Below, piece after piece: positions 8,701 through 15,710 of a stretch of 37,841 bases of DNA (position 1 is its first letter; every line of letters begins with the position of its first letter). The stretch covers positions 1 to 37,841 of the forward strand of contig CAIRSA010000209.1 of the NCBI GenBank assembly GCA_903881085.1. Reading direction: 5' to 3'. This stretch comes from an uncultured Acidobacteriia bacterium. GTDB taxonomy: Bacteria; Acidobacteriota; Terriglobia; Bryobacterales; Bryobacteraceae. The notes beneath the pieces were generated by a model that saw only the letters and a program-made list of their open reading frames with translations, did no database searches and was not told where the DNA came from. A program made the position numbers and the translations under genes.

Positions 8701-9400
8701 CGCTGCTGCGGCCATATTCGGCGCTGGGGTTAGAGGTGATCACACGGAATTCGGCGAGCGAATCTGGATTGGTGCGGAGCGGTGCGAAGTTGGAACCGCC
8801 GCTGGACGATTCGTTGTTGTCGATACCATCGAGCGTGATGTTCCAGGCGCGGTCGCGCGCGCCAAAGACGACCACTGCGCCGCCGCTGATGGCCTGTGTA
8901 TCGATGACGCCGGGCTGAAGGTCGACCATGCCGACCGGGTTGCGTCCGCGCGTACCGACGATGGGCAGATCGGAGATGGTCTTCTGTTCAATGATGTTGC
9001 CGATGTTGGCGGAGGAACTGGTCTGCACGGCCTGCACCGCGCCCATGACTTCCACAACTTCTGTAAGATTGCCGACTTCGAGTTTAATATTGACGGTTGC
9101 GGGCTGACCGATCGTGACGGCGTTGCCCTTGGAGCTGAATTTGCGGAAGCCCGTGGCCTCCACTGAGACTTCGTACTTGCCGGGCTGCACGGCCTCAAAC
9201 GAATATGCTCCGCCGTTGCCAGTAGTAGTGCTAAACGTGGCACCGGTTCCTTCACTGACTAATTTCACGGTAACGCTCGACACGGCTGCTCCAGAAGGAT
9301 CGCTCACCACGCCAACCAAGCGCGAGGTGGTTCCTTGACCGAACACGAGTGCCGAGAAAAGACTAACAAGCAAAAATGCTGCTGAAACCCTGATTCTCAT
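5798..9400 (-). CDS. TonB-dependent receptor, Oar-like, with carboxypeptidase-regulatory domain
   Basis: This is a 1200-residue outer-membrane protein. Residues 1-21 form a signal peptide ending ALVFGQ. Residues about 25-110 are a carboxypeptidase-regulatory-like beta-sandwich (LVGVVSDPSGAAVSSVTVKL, GGAYSFEAVQPGKYEVSVE). A plug domain follows (about 120-250: LPIVGTRGRNPVGMV, ITLDGIDNNESS, SAEYGRSSGAQV). The rest is beta-barrel, ending in the outer-membrane signature KIQMGLKFNF with a terminal Phe. Such proteins are very numerous in Acidobacteriota and are thought to import glycans or other large ligands with energy from TonB; the ligand here is not known. There is no Shine-Dalgarno before the ATG, but a perfect 8-bp palindrome lies 7 nt upstream. 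An intrinsic terminator follows the stop. Confidence 0.9.
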   Translation of the reverse strand: MRIRVSAAFLLVSLFSALVFGQGTTSRLVGVVSDPSGAAVSSVTVKLVSEGTGATFSTTTGNGGAYSFEAVQPGKYEVSVEATGFRKFSSKGNAVTIGQPATVNIKLEVGNLTEVVEVMGAVQAVQTSSSANIGNIIEQKTISDLPIVGTRGRNPVGMVDLQPGVIDTQAISGGAVVVFGARDRAWNITLDGIDNNESSSGGSNFAPLRTNPDSLAEFRVITSNPSAEYGRSSGAQVAMMTRSGTNQFHGGLFEFYRTPRFNANEWQNNFNSLPKGQFQQNIFGGDIGGPVIKNKTFFFLNVQALTALNTVQVNRTVYTATARQGLFRYVAGGRNNPAGVPGASVDAAGNVAAGVNVATYNIVTSDPLRLGLDKTIQGLMSSSPLPNRFNVGDGLNTAGFAFSGAQQERQHDITFKVDHIINARNTVYARVSWGQQNTNCDNANGGIELFPGTGCQVNTKRNPKNMAYNWRWNPTAKLTNELVVGLNQFSFNFDQPPADLNKLSLSAPVAVAAADFGNSRTLKTWQVVDNLAYQMGNHALKFGMNLRLGREIDSRGSVGAYNATTDVYFNSTIDNAAFGIPVGSINSANDLPTLQSGINFLLGRVGEVQRGFAAPDGQKFTTGLLPFEAHWNEYDFYAQDSWKVSRNLTVDLGLRWEIKMAPSSPAGVISHPDQPLVGGATPTNTAQWVYGSQFKNSFGNFGPSLGIAWDPFGDGKTAIRSNYRIAYDRLNSFVLSSNVFNNLPGYTYSFDDQSLGQKDTRLSTVQPVQPPTVSPTTFQKPAAFSSASIAVLDPNFKIPTTHQWSFSFQSELWRGGVIETNYIGRRAYHLTGAYDANQPNLFAPGMLNAFNIVQAGGQSDLLNKLFSADSRIAAGKTASDMIRSNFVSQLSPASLSYAAILSSLGRRIQNGQNVTALSGAGAFAVIPFPQFSGQVTTIDSNDYSTYNGMVVQLAQRMRGGIQFQVSYTLSKALATRDFDPTFTVVSTGASQGAASTPFDLYNRKLNYGEPQYDHRHAFQLHSLIELPFGRGKKLAAHLPVYVDRVIGGWELAPVFTYYSGRPFTVYSGSNTFGSVVQSTSDCKDCSHSMGAVQEINGYEWFFNPNTDKAKFTSPAAGSMGNTGKGYFFGPRFMDIDLAILKRVLIKESMNLEIRMDATNLTNTPSFGLPTATLTSSTFGRIGSSVESGSRKIQMGLKFNF

Positions 9401-9406
9401 ACACGC

Positions 9407-9426
9407 AATTGTAACAGCTTACAATT
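9407..9426. promoter_or_regulatory. Perfect palindrome between divergent genes
   Basis: AATTGTAA and TTACAATT are separated by CAGC, an 8-bp perfect dyad. It lies in the 77-bp gap between TonB receptor 1 (start 9400, minus) and the secreted protein gene (start 9478, plus). It is either a repressor operator for one or both genes or a hairpin just before the receptor start codon. Confidence 0.5.
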
Positions 9427-9477
9427 TTGGCGGACTCATGGAACTTGCCTCGCTTGTGGTAGGGAAGGAGAGCGAAC

Positions 9478-10239
9478 ATGACCAACCGTCTGATCAACAT
9501 TACACGGCGTTGCCTTTTTGTAGTGGCCGCCGTTTCAACGCTTGCTGCTTCCGCGCATGCGCAAGATATGAAAATTCGGAGCATCATCCATTACACTGTG
9601 AAGCCTGACCGCACTGGCGACTTTGAAGGCGCGCTCAAGGAATATAATGGTGTGCTTCGCAAAGCTGGCTGGCAGAAGAACGCCACCTGGTGGCTTTCGC
9701 TGAGCGGTAAACGCGAATACATCTTGGTGCGGTACCACGAGAAGTACGCCGAGTTCGATACTTCTCAGGACCCGGCGTTGAAAGAAGTCCGGCCGGAGCT
9801 GACGCGGATCTCCGCCCGCATGATGAACTGTGTGGAATCGATGGAACGCGTGATTGACGAAGTGCAGCCTGAGTTGAGCCTGCCGCGCAGCAAGGAGATT
9901 CCCCCGATGATCTCGCTGTTGCGGGTTCGCGTCAGGCCGGAGCGTGTCAATGACTACATCGCCGCCATTAAGAGCGACTTTATGCCGGCAATGAAGAAGT
10001 CGGACATCAAAGCGTTCGTGACGGCACGCGTACGCTACGGCGCCTCGCGCATGGAATTTCGCTCCAGCCTGGGTCTGAAGGATTGGGCCGACCTGGATAG
10101 TCCATCGGACGTGGTCAAAGCGATGGGTGCGGAGGCCTACCAGCGCTACCTTGCCAAGATCAACCCGATGTTAACATCGGTGGAGTTGAACCTGGCGCGC
10201 TTCTCAACGGAGCTCAGCTACATCGCCGCCCAGAAGTAA
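9478..10239 (+). CDS. Secreted protein of unknown function
   Basis: This 253-residue protein has a signal peptide of about 28 residues (basic start, hydrophobic core, SAHAQ cleavage site). The mature part seems to contain two similar alpha-beta segments. One opens KIRSIIHYTVKPDRTGDFEG and the other SLLRVRVRPERVNDYIAAIK. Both have the strand, 'kpgr...f', helix order of dimeric alpha-beta-barrel or ABM-like domains. A strong AAGGAG lies 7 nt before the ATG. It is transcribed away from TonB receptor 1. I do not recognise a characterised family, and no catalytic motif is visible. Confidence 0.75.
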   Translation: MTNRLINITRRCLFVVAAVSTLAASAHAQDMKIRSIIHYTVKPDRTGDFEGALKEYNGVLRKAGWQKNATWWLSLSGKREYILVRYHEKYAEFDTSQDPALKEVRPELTRISARMMNCVESMERVIDEVQPELSLPRSKEIPPMISLLRVRVRPERVNDYIAAIKSDFMPAMKKSDIKAFVTARVRYGASRMEFRSSLGLKDWADLDSPSDVVKAMGAEAYQRYLAKINPMLTSVELNLARFSTELSYIAAQK

Positions 10240-10246
10240 ACACAAT

Positions 10247-10280
10247 GCCGCGGCGGGCTTTTTGAGTGGCCCGCCGCGGC
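10247..10280 (+). terminator. GC-rich hairpin, probable transcript end
   Basis: A perfect 12-bp stem (GCCGCGGCGGGC with its complement) closes a 10-nt loop starting 8 bp after the stop of the secreted protein. No T-run follows the stem, since the Ts lie in the loop, so it may terminate weakly or only protect the 3' end. Confidence 0.5.
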
Positions 10281-10601
10281 CAGTCACAAGCAATTGAAAA
10301 AAATGTTACACCTGGGTCCTAGGCGTAACCCCTTTATTCCTTTGGTACAATTGGCTTAGAAATTACCACCCAGGCAAAATATTCCTGGATTCTTGTCTCG
10401 ATCCGTGGTAAATAGAGATGGAAGGTTAAAAGCGGGGCATTCAATGAAGCCGGAGCCCAAACCCGGCATGACCCTGTCACTCCCTTCAAATTCCCTGAAC
10501 TGAGTTCGCTGTAGGTTCCCCTTGTATGGGAACATAGGGCGGGGTTTTTCAGGACTCTCGATCTCTCATAGTCAATTAAGTTAAGGAGTCTCCAATCCAA
10601 T
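10281..10601 (+). promoter_or_regulatory. Non-coding leader with several hairpins upstream of the zinc-ribbon gene
   Basis: I see no convincing gene here. A TACAAT at 10346-10351 could be a -10 element, though its -35 is unclear. Downstream lie a nested stem (10365-10374 with 10384-10388 and 10405-10409), a GCCGG/CCGGC stem (10449-10453 with 10463-10467) and a GTTCCC/GGGAAC stem (10515-10520 with 10528-10533). GGGCGGGGTTTTTC follows at 10537-10550. The layout fits a structured 5' leader of about 240 nt. It matches no riboswitch I can recall. Confidence 0.35.
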
Positions 10602-11093
10602 ATGGACGGCGACCGTAAGTATAAACAGAGCGGTTATATGGACAATGACCGCGATAAGTCCAATGGCGGCAACCGCGATGACCGGGCGCGCCAACAGGGC
10701 CCCCGCCAGCCGATTGACGTGACCGGCCCTCGCTTGCCGCGTTTGGTTCAATCCGTAACCGCGTCCAGATGTTACAACTGTTCCACCACTTTGCCGCAGG
10801 GAACCGATTTTAAGGGGAACTGCCCGAAGTGTAACGTGGCGTTGCATTGCTGTAAGCAGTGCGGCCACTTTGAACCTTCCACAAGGTTCCAGTGTTTGAA
10901 ACCGATCCCGGAACGGATCCCGTCAAAGGACAAGGCGAATGAATGTTCGCTGTTCGGTGCCAGAGTTACGGTTGCGCGCGATTCCTCGCCCGCAGCAGCG
11001 ACTCCCGCGCCTGCGATGACGATTCACAACACGACTGCTCCGAAGAATTCCAGTGATGCCCGCGCTATGTTTGATAACCTGTTCAAAAAATAA
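10602..11093 (+). CDS. Cysteine-rich zinc-ribbon protein
   Basis: This is a 163-residue cytoplasmic protein. The first 50 residues are hydrophilic and disordered (Asp, Arg, Gly, Gln). A metal-binding core follows: Cys57-x2-Cys60, Cys74-x2-Cys77, Cys83, Cys84 and Cys87 with His89, then Cys98 and Cys115. This is enough for two or three zinc sites. The tail is Ala/Pro/Thr-rich and ends DNLFKK. AAGGAG is present but about 13 nt from the ATG. The stop overlaps the dehydrogenase start by one base (TAATG), so the two are co-translated. No known domain beyond a zinc ribbon is recognised. Protein binding or RNA binding are both possible. Confidence 0.7.
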   Translation: MDGDRKYKQSGYMDNDRDKSNGGNRDDRARQQGPRQPIDVTGPRLPRLVQSVTASRCYNCSTTLPQGTDFKGNCPKCNVALHCCKQCGHFEPSTRFQCLKPIPERIPSKDKANECSLFGARVTVARDSSPAAATPAPAMTIHNTTAPKNSSDARAMFDNLFKK

Positions 11094-12142
11094 TGCGTAT
11101 TGCGGAACTCATAGCTCAGCACAGATTCCGGCTGACTGAAGGCGCGATTAACCCACCTCAGCCGGGGTACGTGCAAGTTCGGGTTACGAGCGTCGGCATC
11201 TGCGGCTCCGATCTGCACAACTTCGCGGACGGGCACGTGGGGGATACCCTCAGTGTCTATCCGATGGTGTTGGGGCACGAACCTTCAGGCGTCGTGGAGA
11301 AGTTAGGGGAAGGTGTCTCTGGTTGGGCTGTTGGCGACGCGGCCTTGCTGGAACCGGCCATCTACTGTTACCACTGTGAATACTGCCTCACGGGGCGGCA
11401 CAATGTGTGCAGCAACCTGCGATTTCTAAGCCAGCCGCAGGACCCCGGTTTCTTTCGCGACTTTGTGAATCTGCCTGCAAGGAATCTGCTTCCGCTGCCG
11501 AAGGGCTTGTCGTTGATGCAGGCGACGCTTTTCGAACCGCTGGCGGTGGTGCTGCATTCCATGAAGTTTGTGCAGCCTCGGCCGGGCGAAACGGCGGTCG
11601 TCTTCGGGACAGGACCTATAGGACAGATGACCGTGGCGGTGCTGAAGATGAGCGGCTTTTCGCGGGTGTGGGCTGTGGATCCTGTGGCGCATCGGCGCGA
11701 GCAGGCTGTGCTTGCGGGCGCCGATGCGGCGATCGATCCGCGGGCGTGCGATCCGGTGAAGCAGATCATGGCCGATACGGGCAAGCGTGGAGTGGACGTG
11801 GCAATCGATTGCGCGGCGCTGGGGCCGTCGATGAATCAGTGCCTGAATTCAGTGCGGAGCGCGGGCCGCGTGGTGATCACGGCGATTCCGGCGGAAGCGG
11901 AGCCGAGCCTGCAATTTCATGTGATGCGGCGCAAAGAGATTTCGCTGTTCAACGTGCGGCGGTCGAATCACGAATCGGAACTGGCGTTGGAACTGCTTGC
12001 CACGCACAACAGTCGATTTGCGCCAATGATTACGCACACTCGGCCGCTCGAAAAAGTGGAAGAGGCGTTCTTTATTTTGGAGCGTTATGAAGATGGCGTG
12101 GGCAAGATCGCCATCGATTTAGCCAATTCCAGCGCACCGTAG
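11093..12142 (+). CDS. Zinc-dependent alcohol dehydrogenase (MDR family)
   Basis: This 349-residue protein is a medium-chain dehydrogenase in the sorbitol/threonine dehydrogenase group, oxidising a polyol or secondary alcohol with NAD(P). Catalytic zinc ligands are Cys37 (GICGSD), His62-Glu63 (GHEPSG) and probably Glu148 (FEPL). The structural zinc site is Cys92, Cys95, Cys98 and Cys106. The Rossmann motif GTGPIG is at 172-177. An acidic residue after the second strand (AVDP) points to NAD rather than NADP. It is translationally coupled to the zinc-ribbon gene. Its 3' end overlaps that of the ROK kinase by 58 bp in convergent orientation, so dense transcription of one may affect the other. 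The substrate is not known. Confidence 0.85.
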   Translation: MRIAELIAQHRFRLTEGAINPPQPGYVQVRVTSVGICGSDLHNFADGHVGDTLSVYPMVLGHEPSGVVEKLGEGVSGWAVGDAALLEPAIYCYHCEYCLTGRHNVCSNLRFLSQPQDPGFFRDFVNLPARNLLPLPKGLSLMQATLFEPLAVVLHSMKFVQPRPGETAVVFGTGPIGQMTVAVLKMSGFSRVWAVDPVAHRREQAVLAGADAAIDPRACDPVKQIMADTGKRGVDVAIDCAALGPSMNQCLNSVRSAGRVVITAIPAEAEPSLQFHVMRRKEISLFNVRRSNHESELALELLATHNSRFAPMITHTRPLEKVEEAFFILERYEDGVGKIAIDLANSSAP

Positions 12143-12957
12143 AGCACGCTGTCGTCGCCCATTTGGGCGGGTACCACGTCAATGCGTGCGCGCGACCATG
12201 CTGTAATCTGGCGGCGCAGTTCTTCGCGAAGCGGCACAAACAGCTTGTCGCCGGCTTTGGCAATGCCACCGCCGATGACGATGCGCGCCGGGTTGAGGAT
12301 CATAATGCAGGCCTTCAAGCCGAGCGCCAGATCGACTACATAGTGTTTGACGAACTCAGGCGATTCGAGCAGATCCTTCGCCGCCATGCCGCGATCTTTT
12401 TCCAGCCATAAGCCGCAGCAGATTCTCTCGAAACAGCCATGCGCACCGCATAAGCAGAGTGGGCCACCAGGACGAATCGTGATGTGGCCGAGTTCGCCTG
12501 CATACGAATCCGCGCCGCGATAGATGCCGTGTTCCGTGACGATGCCGCCGCCGATGCCGGTGGAAAGCGTCATGTAGAACAGCGGTCGAGCGCCGCGGCC
12601 TGCGCCGTGTACGCCTTCGCCGAGCCCACCGACGTTCGCATCGTTATCCATGATGACCGGTACGCCCAGTTCTTCGCGCAGGAATGCCGTGAGGTCAAAA
12701 TTGTCCCATCCGCCGACGTGGGTGGAGAGGTTCACGCGCTGCAATTCAAAGTTTACCGGGCCTCCGAAACCGACACCGCAGCGATGCACGGCGGTTTCCG
12801 CGCGCCAGCCTGCGGCGATTTCGCGGATCTGAGCGACCATCCAATCCTTGCCGCCTTCGCGGTCCGTGGCGCGTGATTCGCGCCGCGTCATGCGGTCCTC
12901 TTCGAAGAGGGCCATGGAAAACTTGGTGCCGCCAATGTCGATTGCGATGGTGTTCAT
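12085..12957 (-). CDS. ROK-family sugar kinase
   Basis: This is a 290-residue cytoplasmic kinase. The phosphate loop DIGGTK is at 7-12, the catalytic Asp106 lies in DNDAN, STGIGGG is at 132-138, the sugar-binding GELGH is at 154-158, and the ROK zinc motif CLCGAHGCFE is at 168-177. These are the marks of an active enzyme phosphorylating glucose or an N-acylated hexosamine with ATP. There is no N-terminal helix-turn-helix, so it is a kinase and not a ROK repressor. The usual 'ERxxSG' after the zinc site is FERICCG here, which may change specificity. Its start overlaps the PfkB stop by 4 bp; it is the last gene of the five-gene operon. Confidence 0.88.
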   Translation of the reverse strand: MNTIAIDIGGTKFSMALFEEDRMTRRESRATDREGGKDWMVAQIREIAAGWRAETAVHRCGVGFGGPVNFELQRVNLSTHVGGWDNFDLTAFLREELGVPVIMDNDANVGGLGEGVHGAGRGARPLFYMTLSTGIGGGIVTEHGIYRGADSYAGELGHITIRPGGPLCLCGAHGCFERICCGLWLEKDRGMAAKDLLESPEFVKHYVVDLALGLKACIMILNPARIVIGGGIAKAGDKLFVPLREELRRQITAWSRARIDVVPAQMGDDSVLYGALELAKSMAILPTPSS

Positions 12958-13925
12958 GCCTTAGCCAATAGTTCCGCGGGCGAGGCTGTGCCCGTGCCCT
13001 TCTTCATGATGGTGATGGAGGCTACCAAGTTGCCGAAGCGCGCAGCCTCTGCCGCGTTGCCCGTGACGGCGAACGCGCAGGCCGCGCCGGCGGAGAAGCT
13101 GTCGCCGGCGCCGCAGATATCGACCGGATTGGCCACTGACGTTGTGTGGACGCGCTGCTCCCCTGCGGCATCAATCAACTCAACGCCATCGCCGCCATGG
13201 GTGACCAACAACAAAGGCCCCTGAATTGTTTCAAACAATTGGCGGTAGTTCTGTGCACCCAGGCGGCGCAGCGCGGCGTGGGCCTCATCTTCATTGGGCT
13301 TGACGATTACGCCGCGGAAAAGCTCGGGCCGCATTCGCGAGTCGACCCAGATTACTTTCTGCGGACATGCCTCGGCGATTCCGGCAAGGGCCTGGCGCAA
13401 GGCAGGTGAAACCACTCCGCCCTGATCGGTCTCGGCCTGGTCGGAGACAATGATCACGTCGAATTCCGCGGCGTAGCTCCACAGCCGGTTCACAAGTTCG
13501 GCTTCCACATCTGCTGCCAGCGGCTTCACGGAGACAAAGTCGAGCCGCGGATAGTCTTCCACGCCGGTGGTGCCGTTGATCACCTTGGTGTAGGTGAAGG
13601 TTTGCAGGCTGTCGGTTTCCACAAGCATCTCAGGCTCCATGCCGCGGGCGCGCAAGGCCTGCTTCAGTTCGAAGCCGAAGCCGTCGTTGCCGATCGCGCC
13701 CAGCACCGCTACGCGACCTACGCCCAACGCAGCAAGATTGTTGGCCACAGTGCCGCCGGCGCCTGGCGTCACTTCCACGGTGACCACGCCGATGCGTGGA
13801 ATGCCCGTTTCGCGCGAAGGTTCGGCGAGCGAAGGATCGTAGATGCACCAGCGGTCGAGACAGATATCGCCAACTACTAACGCGGATAGTTTTGGGAACT
13901 CATCGAGAATTTCGGCAGTGGTCAT
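12954..13925 (-). CDS. PfkB-family kinase, RfaE1/HldE-N-like
   Basis: This 323-residue protein is a ribokinase-fold enzyme. It opens LSALVVGDICLDRW, close to the start of heptose-7-phosphate kinase (RfaE domain I). Substrate-loop glycines are in PGAGGTVANNLAALG (54-68). The anion hole and catalytic base Asp275 are in DICGAGDSF. It should transfer phosphate from ATP to a sugar or sugar phosphate. It lacks the nucleotidyltransferase domain that follows in full HldE. Starts and stops overlap by 4 bp with both neighbours (DHS-like upstream, ROK downstream), arguing for coupled synthesis. Confidence 0.85.
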   Translation of the reverse strand: MTTAEILDEFPKLSALVVGDICLDRWCIYDPSLAEPSRETGIPRIGVVTVEVTPGAGGTVANNLAALGVGRVAVLGAIGNDGFGFELKQALRARGMEPEMLVETDSLQTFTYTKVINGTTGVEDYPRLDFVSVKPLAADVEAELVNRLWSYAAEFDVIIVSDQAETDQGGVVSPALRQALAGIAEACPQKVIWVDSRMRPELFRGVIVKPNEDEAHAALRRLGAQNYRQLFETIQGPLLLVTHGGDGVELIDAAGEQRVHTTSVANPVDICGAGDSFSAGAACAFAVTGNAAEAARFGNLVASITIMKKGTGTASPAELLAKA

Positions 13926-14893
13926 GACTGACTTAATATCTTACTGCGCAGCGCAGGAAAAGTGGCGCGGTGGTCGCCGCAGAAGTAAAAGCTCTCGCCG
14001 CCTTCGGCGACGGTACGGACGAGAATGGTTTTGTGCGGGCGGAAGTAATAGCCCGGATCGCTCTTCGGCAGTTCCTTGTGGATGTCGCCGCCGATGGGCA
14101 CCATGTCGAACACCGCGGTAGCAAAATTGCGAATCTGCGCGCCGTGTTGATGGGCGACGTTGCGAGACATGGCCAGCGCCTTCAGGTAGACCTCGGGCGC
14201 CATGATGGCCGAGCCGAAGCTGAGCATTGCACCGCCTTCCAGCCGTTCCATGGTCTTGGCAAAGATCAGAAAATCGCGATAGCTGGCCGCGCCGAGGGCC
14301 GCACCGTCGCAGTTGGGATGCTCGTGCAGAATATCGTAGCCGATGCCGACGTGAATCGTCACGGGCGTGTTGTTTCGATAGGCTGCGGCGAGCACGCTGA
14401 GATCCTTGTGCGGATAGTCGCTCGCGTCGATGCGGCGGCCCACGTTTTCGCCCAGGCCCAACTGGAGCGACGCGGCCTCGACAATCCAATCGTTTAGTTC
14501 GCCGGTCTCGCGCCAGAGGCCGAACTCGCCGGACTTGATGTAGCGGGCGACACTTTCGGTGGTGGCGCCGATGCGCGCGATTTCGTAATCGTGGATCGCG
14601 CCGGCGCCGTTCATGGCGATGTGGTCGATATAGCCGCGCTCTACCAGGTCGATAATGTGACGGTTGACGCCCGCGCGTAACAGGTGAGCGCCCATCATCA
14701 GAATGCGCGCGGCGCCGGATTGCTTCGCCGCGGCGAGACGCGATGCGATGTCGCCCAGGTGCTGGTGCTCAAACGGCGGCGTCTCGTCTTCAATACCCAG
14801 CCAGCGGCCGAGCGGTAGATCATTGACACGCTCGGCCAATGGCTTGACGATCAGGCGCGAGCGGTCAAACGTTTCGTACTTCGATTGGGCCAT
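13922..14893 (-). CDS. Deoxyhypusine-synthase-like protein of unknown reaction
   Basis: This 323-residue cytoplasmic protein has a layout like the deoxyhypusine synthase (DHS) family. It has an NAD-site-like segment ILMMGAHLLRAGVNRHIIDL (64-83), the AMNGAGAIHDYEIA signature, and VTIHVGIGYDILHEHP. A glycine-rich strand, GGAMLSFGSAIMAPEVYLKAL, falls where DHS has its lysine-bearing GGGVVKHH. The lysine that carries the butylamine intermediate in true DHS appears absent: the aligned stretch reads SAIMAPE. Bacteria lack eIF5A, so hypusine is not the product. It sits between the HAD phosphatase (2-bp gap) and the PfkB kinase (4-bp overlap), which points to a sugar-phosphate substrate. The fold call is from pattern memory and is moderately sure. 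Confidence 0.6.
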   Translation of the reverse strand: MAQSKYETFDRSRLIVKPLAERVNDLPLGRWLGIEDETPPFEHQHLGDIASRLAAAKQSGAARILMMGAHLLRAGVNRHIIDLVERGYIDHIAMNGAGAIHDYEIARIGATTESVARYIKSGEFGLWRETGELNDWIVEAASLQLGLGENVGRRIDASDYPHKDLSVLAAAYRNNTPVTIHVGIGYDILHEHPNCDGAALGAASYRDFLIFAKTMERLEGGAMLSFGSAIMAPEVYLKALAMSRNVAHQHGAQIRNFATAVFDMVPIGGDIHKELPKSDPGYYFRPHKTILVRTVAEGGESFYFCGDHRATFPALRSKILSQS

Positions 14894-14895
14894 GG

Positions 14896-15702
14896 CTATT
14901 TCGGGAATAACGACGCAGTCAGTTCGGGCATGTCCGCATAGCTGGGGACGATCCAGTCGGCGCCGACTTCAATCAGGCGCGAGCGTTTCCACTCGTCGAT
15001 TTTGGCGCAATCGGGTTCGTCGCTGGCGACGCCGACGGCAACGCCGCCGGCCTTTTTCACGACTTCGATTTCCACGTAGCCGTCGCCAAAGCCGAGGAAC
15101 TCTTCGCCCTTCGCTTCGGCTGAGGAGAGGATACGTTCCACCAGCATCGCTTTGGAAAACGCCTTGTAGTCGTCCAGCGCGCCGTAGACACGGTCTTCAA
15201 AGTACGGCGTGACGCCCAGCAGGCGGGCCTCCTCTTTCATGTAGATCTCGTCGGTGCCGCTGGCCAGATACAGCTTCATGCCGCGCTCTTTTAATGTTTC
15301 CAGCAGTTCGATGGAACCGGGCACTAGATACTTTTCCGGTGAGCAGTGGCCCTCGCGCAACTCTTCGACGCGATCCTTGATCCGTTCCCACAGTGCGTCC
15401 AGATATTGGTGCTTGTAGAACAGCGGCTCTTTCGGCGTGCCGCCGCGCTTGGTGATCTGGTCGGCGAGTTCGATCATCTGATACATGGTCTGCTTGCCGG
15501 TGAGGCGCGAAACAAACTCGCGAACGATGGCGGTGAGGTCGGCTTCGCTCTCGCCGGTTTTCAATTCGACAAGATGCTCCACCATCAAGGGGATCATCAC
15601 GTCAACCCAACCGGAGCGGATTACGGAAAGCGTGCCGTCGAAATCAAAGAGCGCAATGCGGGTACTGTGGGCATGCGTGCCCGGGCGAAGGTGTTCAATC
15701 AT
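14896..15702 (-). CDS. HAD-family phosphatase
   Basis: This is a 268-residue hydrolase. Motif I, DFDGT, is at 20-24 (nucleophile Asp20, acid/base Asp22). Motif II is Ser148-Gly-Thr, the motif III lysine is likely Lys184 or nearby, and motif IV is GFGDGYVE (205-211). A helical cap of about 100 residues sits between motifs I and II, as in phosphoglycolate phosphatase and beta-phosphoglucomutase relatives. It should remove or move phosphate on a small metabolite. It follows the GT-C membrane protein by 8 bp and precedes the DHS-like gene by 2 bp. Position 2 of an operon with two kinases suggests a sugar-phosphate substrate. Confidence 0.85.
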   Translation of the reverse strand: MIEHLRPGTHAHSTRIALFDFDGTLSVIRSGWVDVMIPLMVEHLVELKTGESEADLTAIVREFVSRLTGKQTMYQMIELADQITKRGGTPKEPLFYKHQYLDALWERIKDRVEELREGHCSPEKYLVPGSIELLETLKERGMKLYLASGTDEIYMKEEARLLGVTPYFEDRVYGALDDYKAFSKAMLVERILSSAEAKGEEFLGFGDGYVEIEVVKKAGGVAVGVASDEPDCAKIDEWKRSRLIEVGADWIVPSYADMPELTASLFPK

Positions 15703-15710
15703 TGATTTCT

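Noticed and set aside
10334..10600. 88-codon minus-strand frame in the leader region
   Set aside because: There is no ribosome site and no family likeness, and it lies over the predicted stems of the leader.
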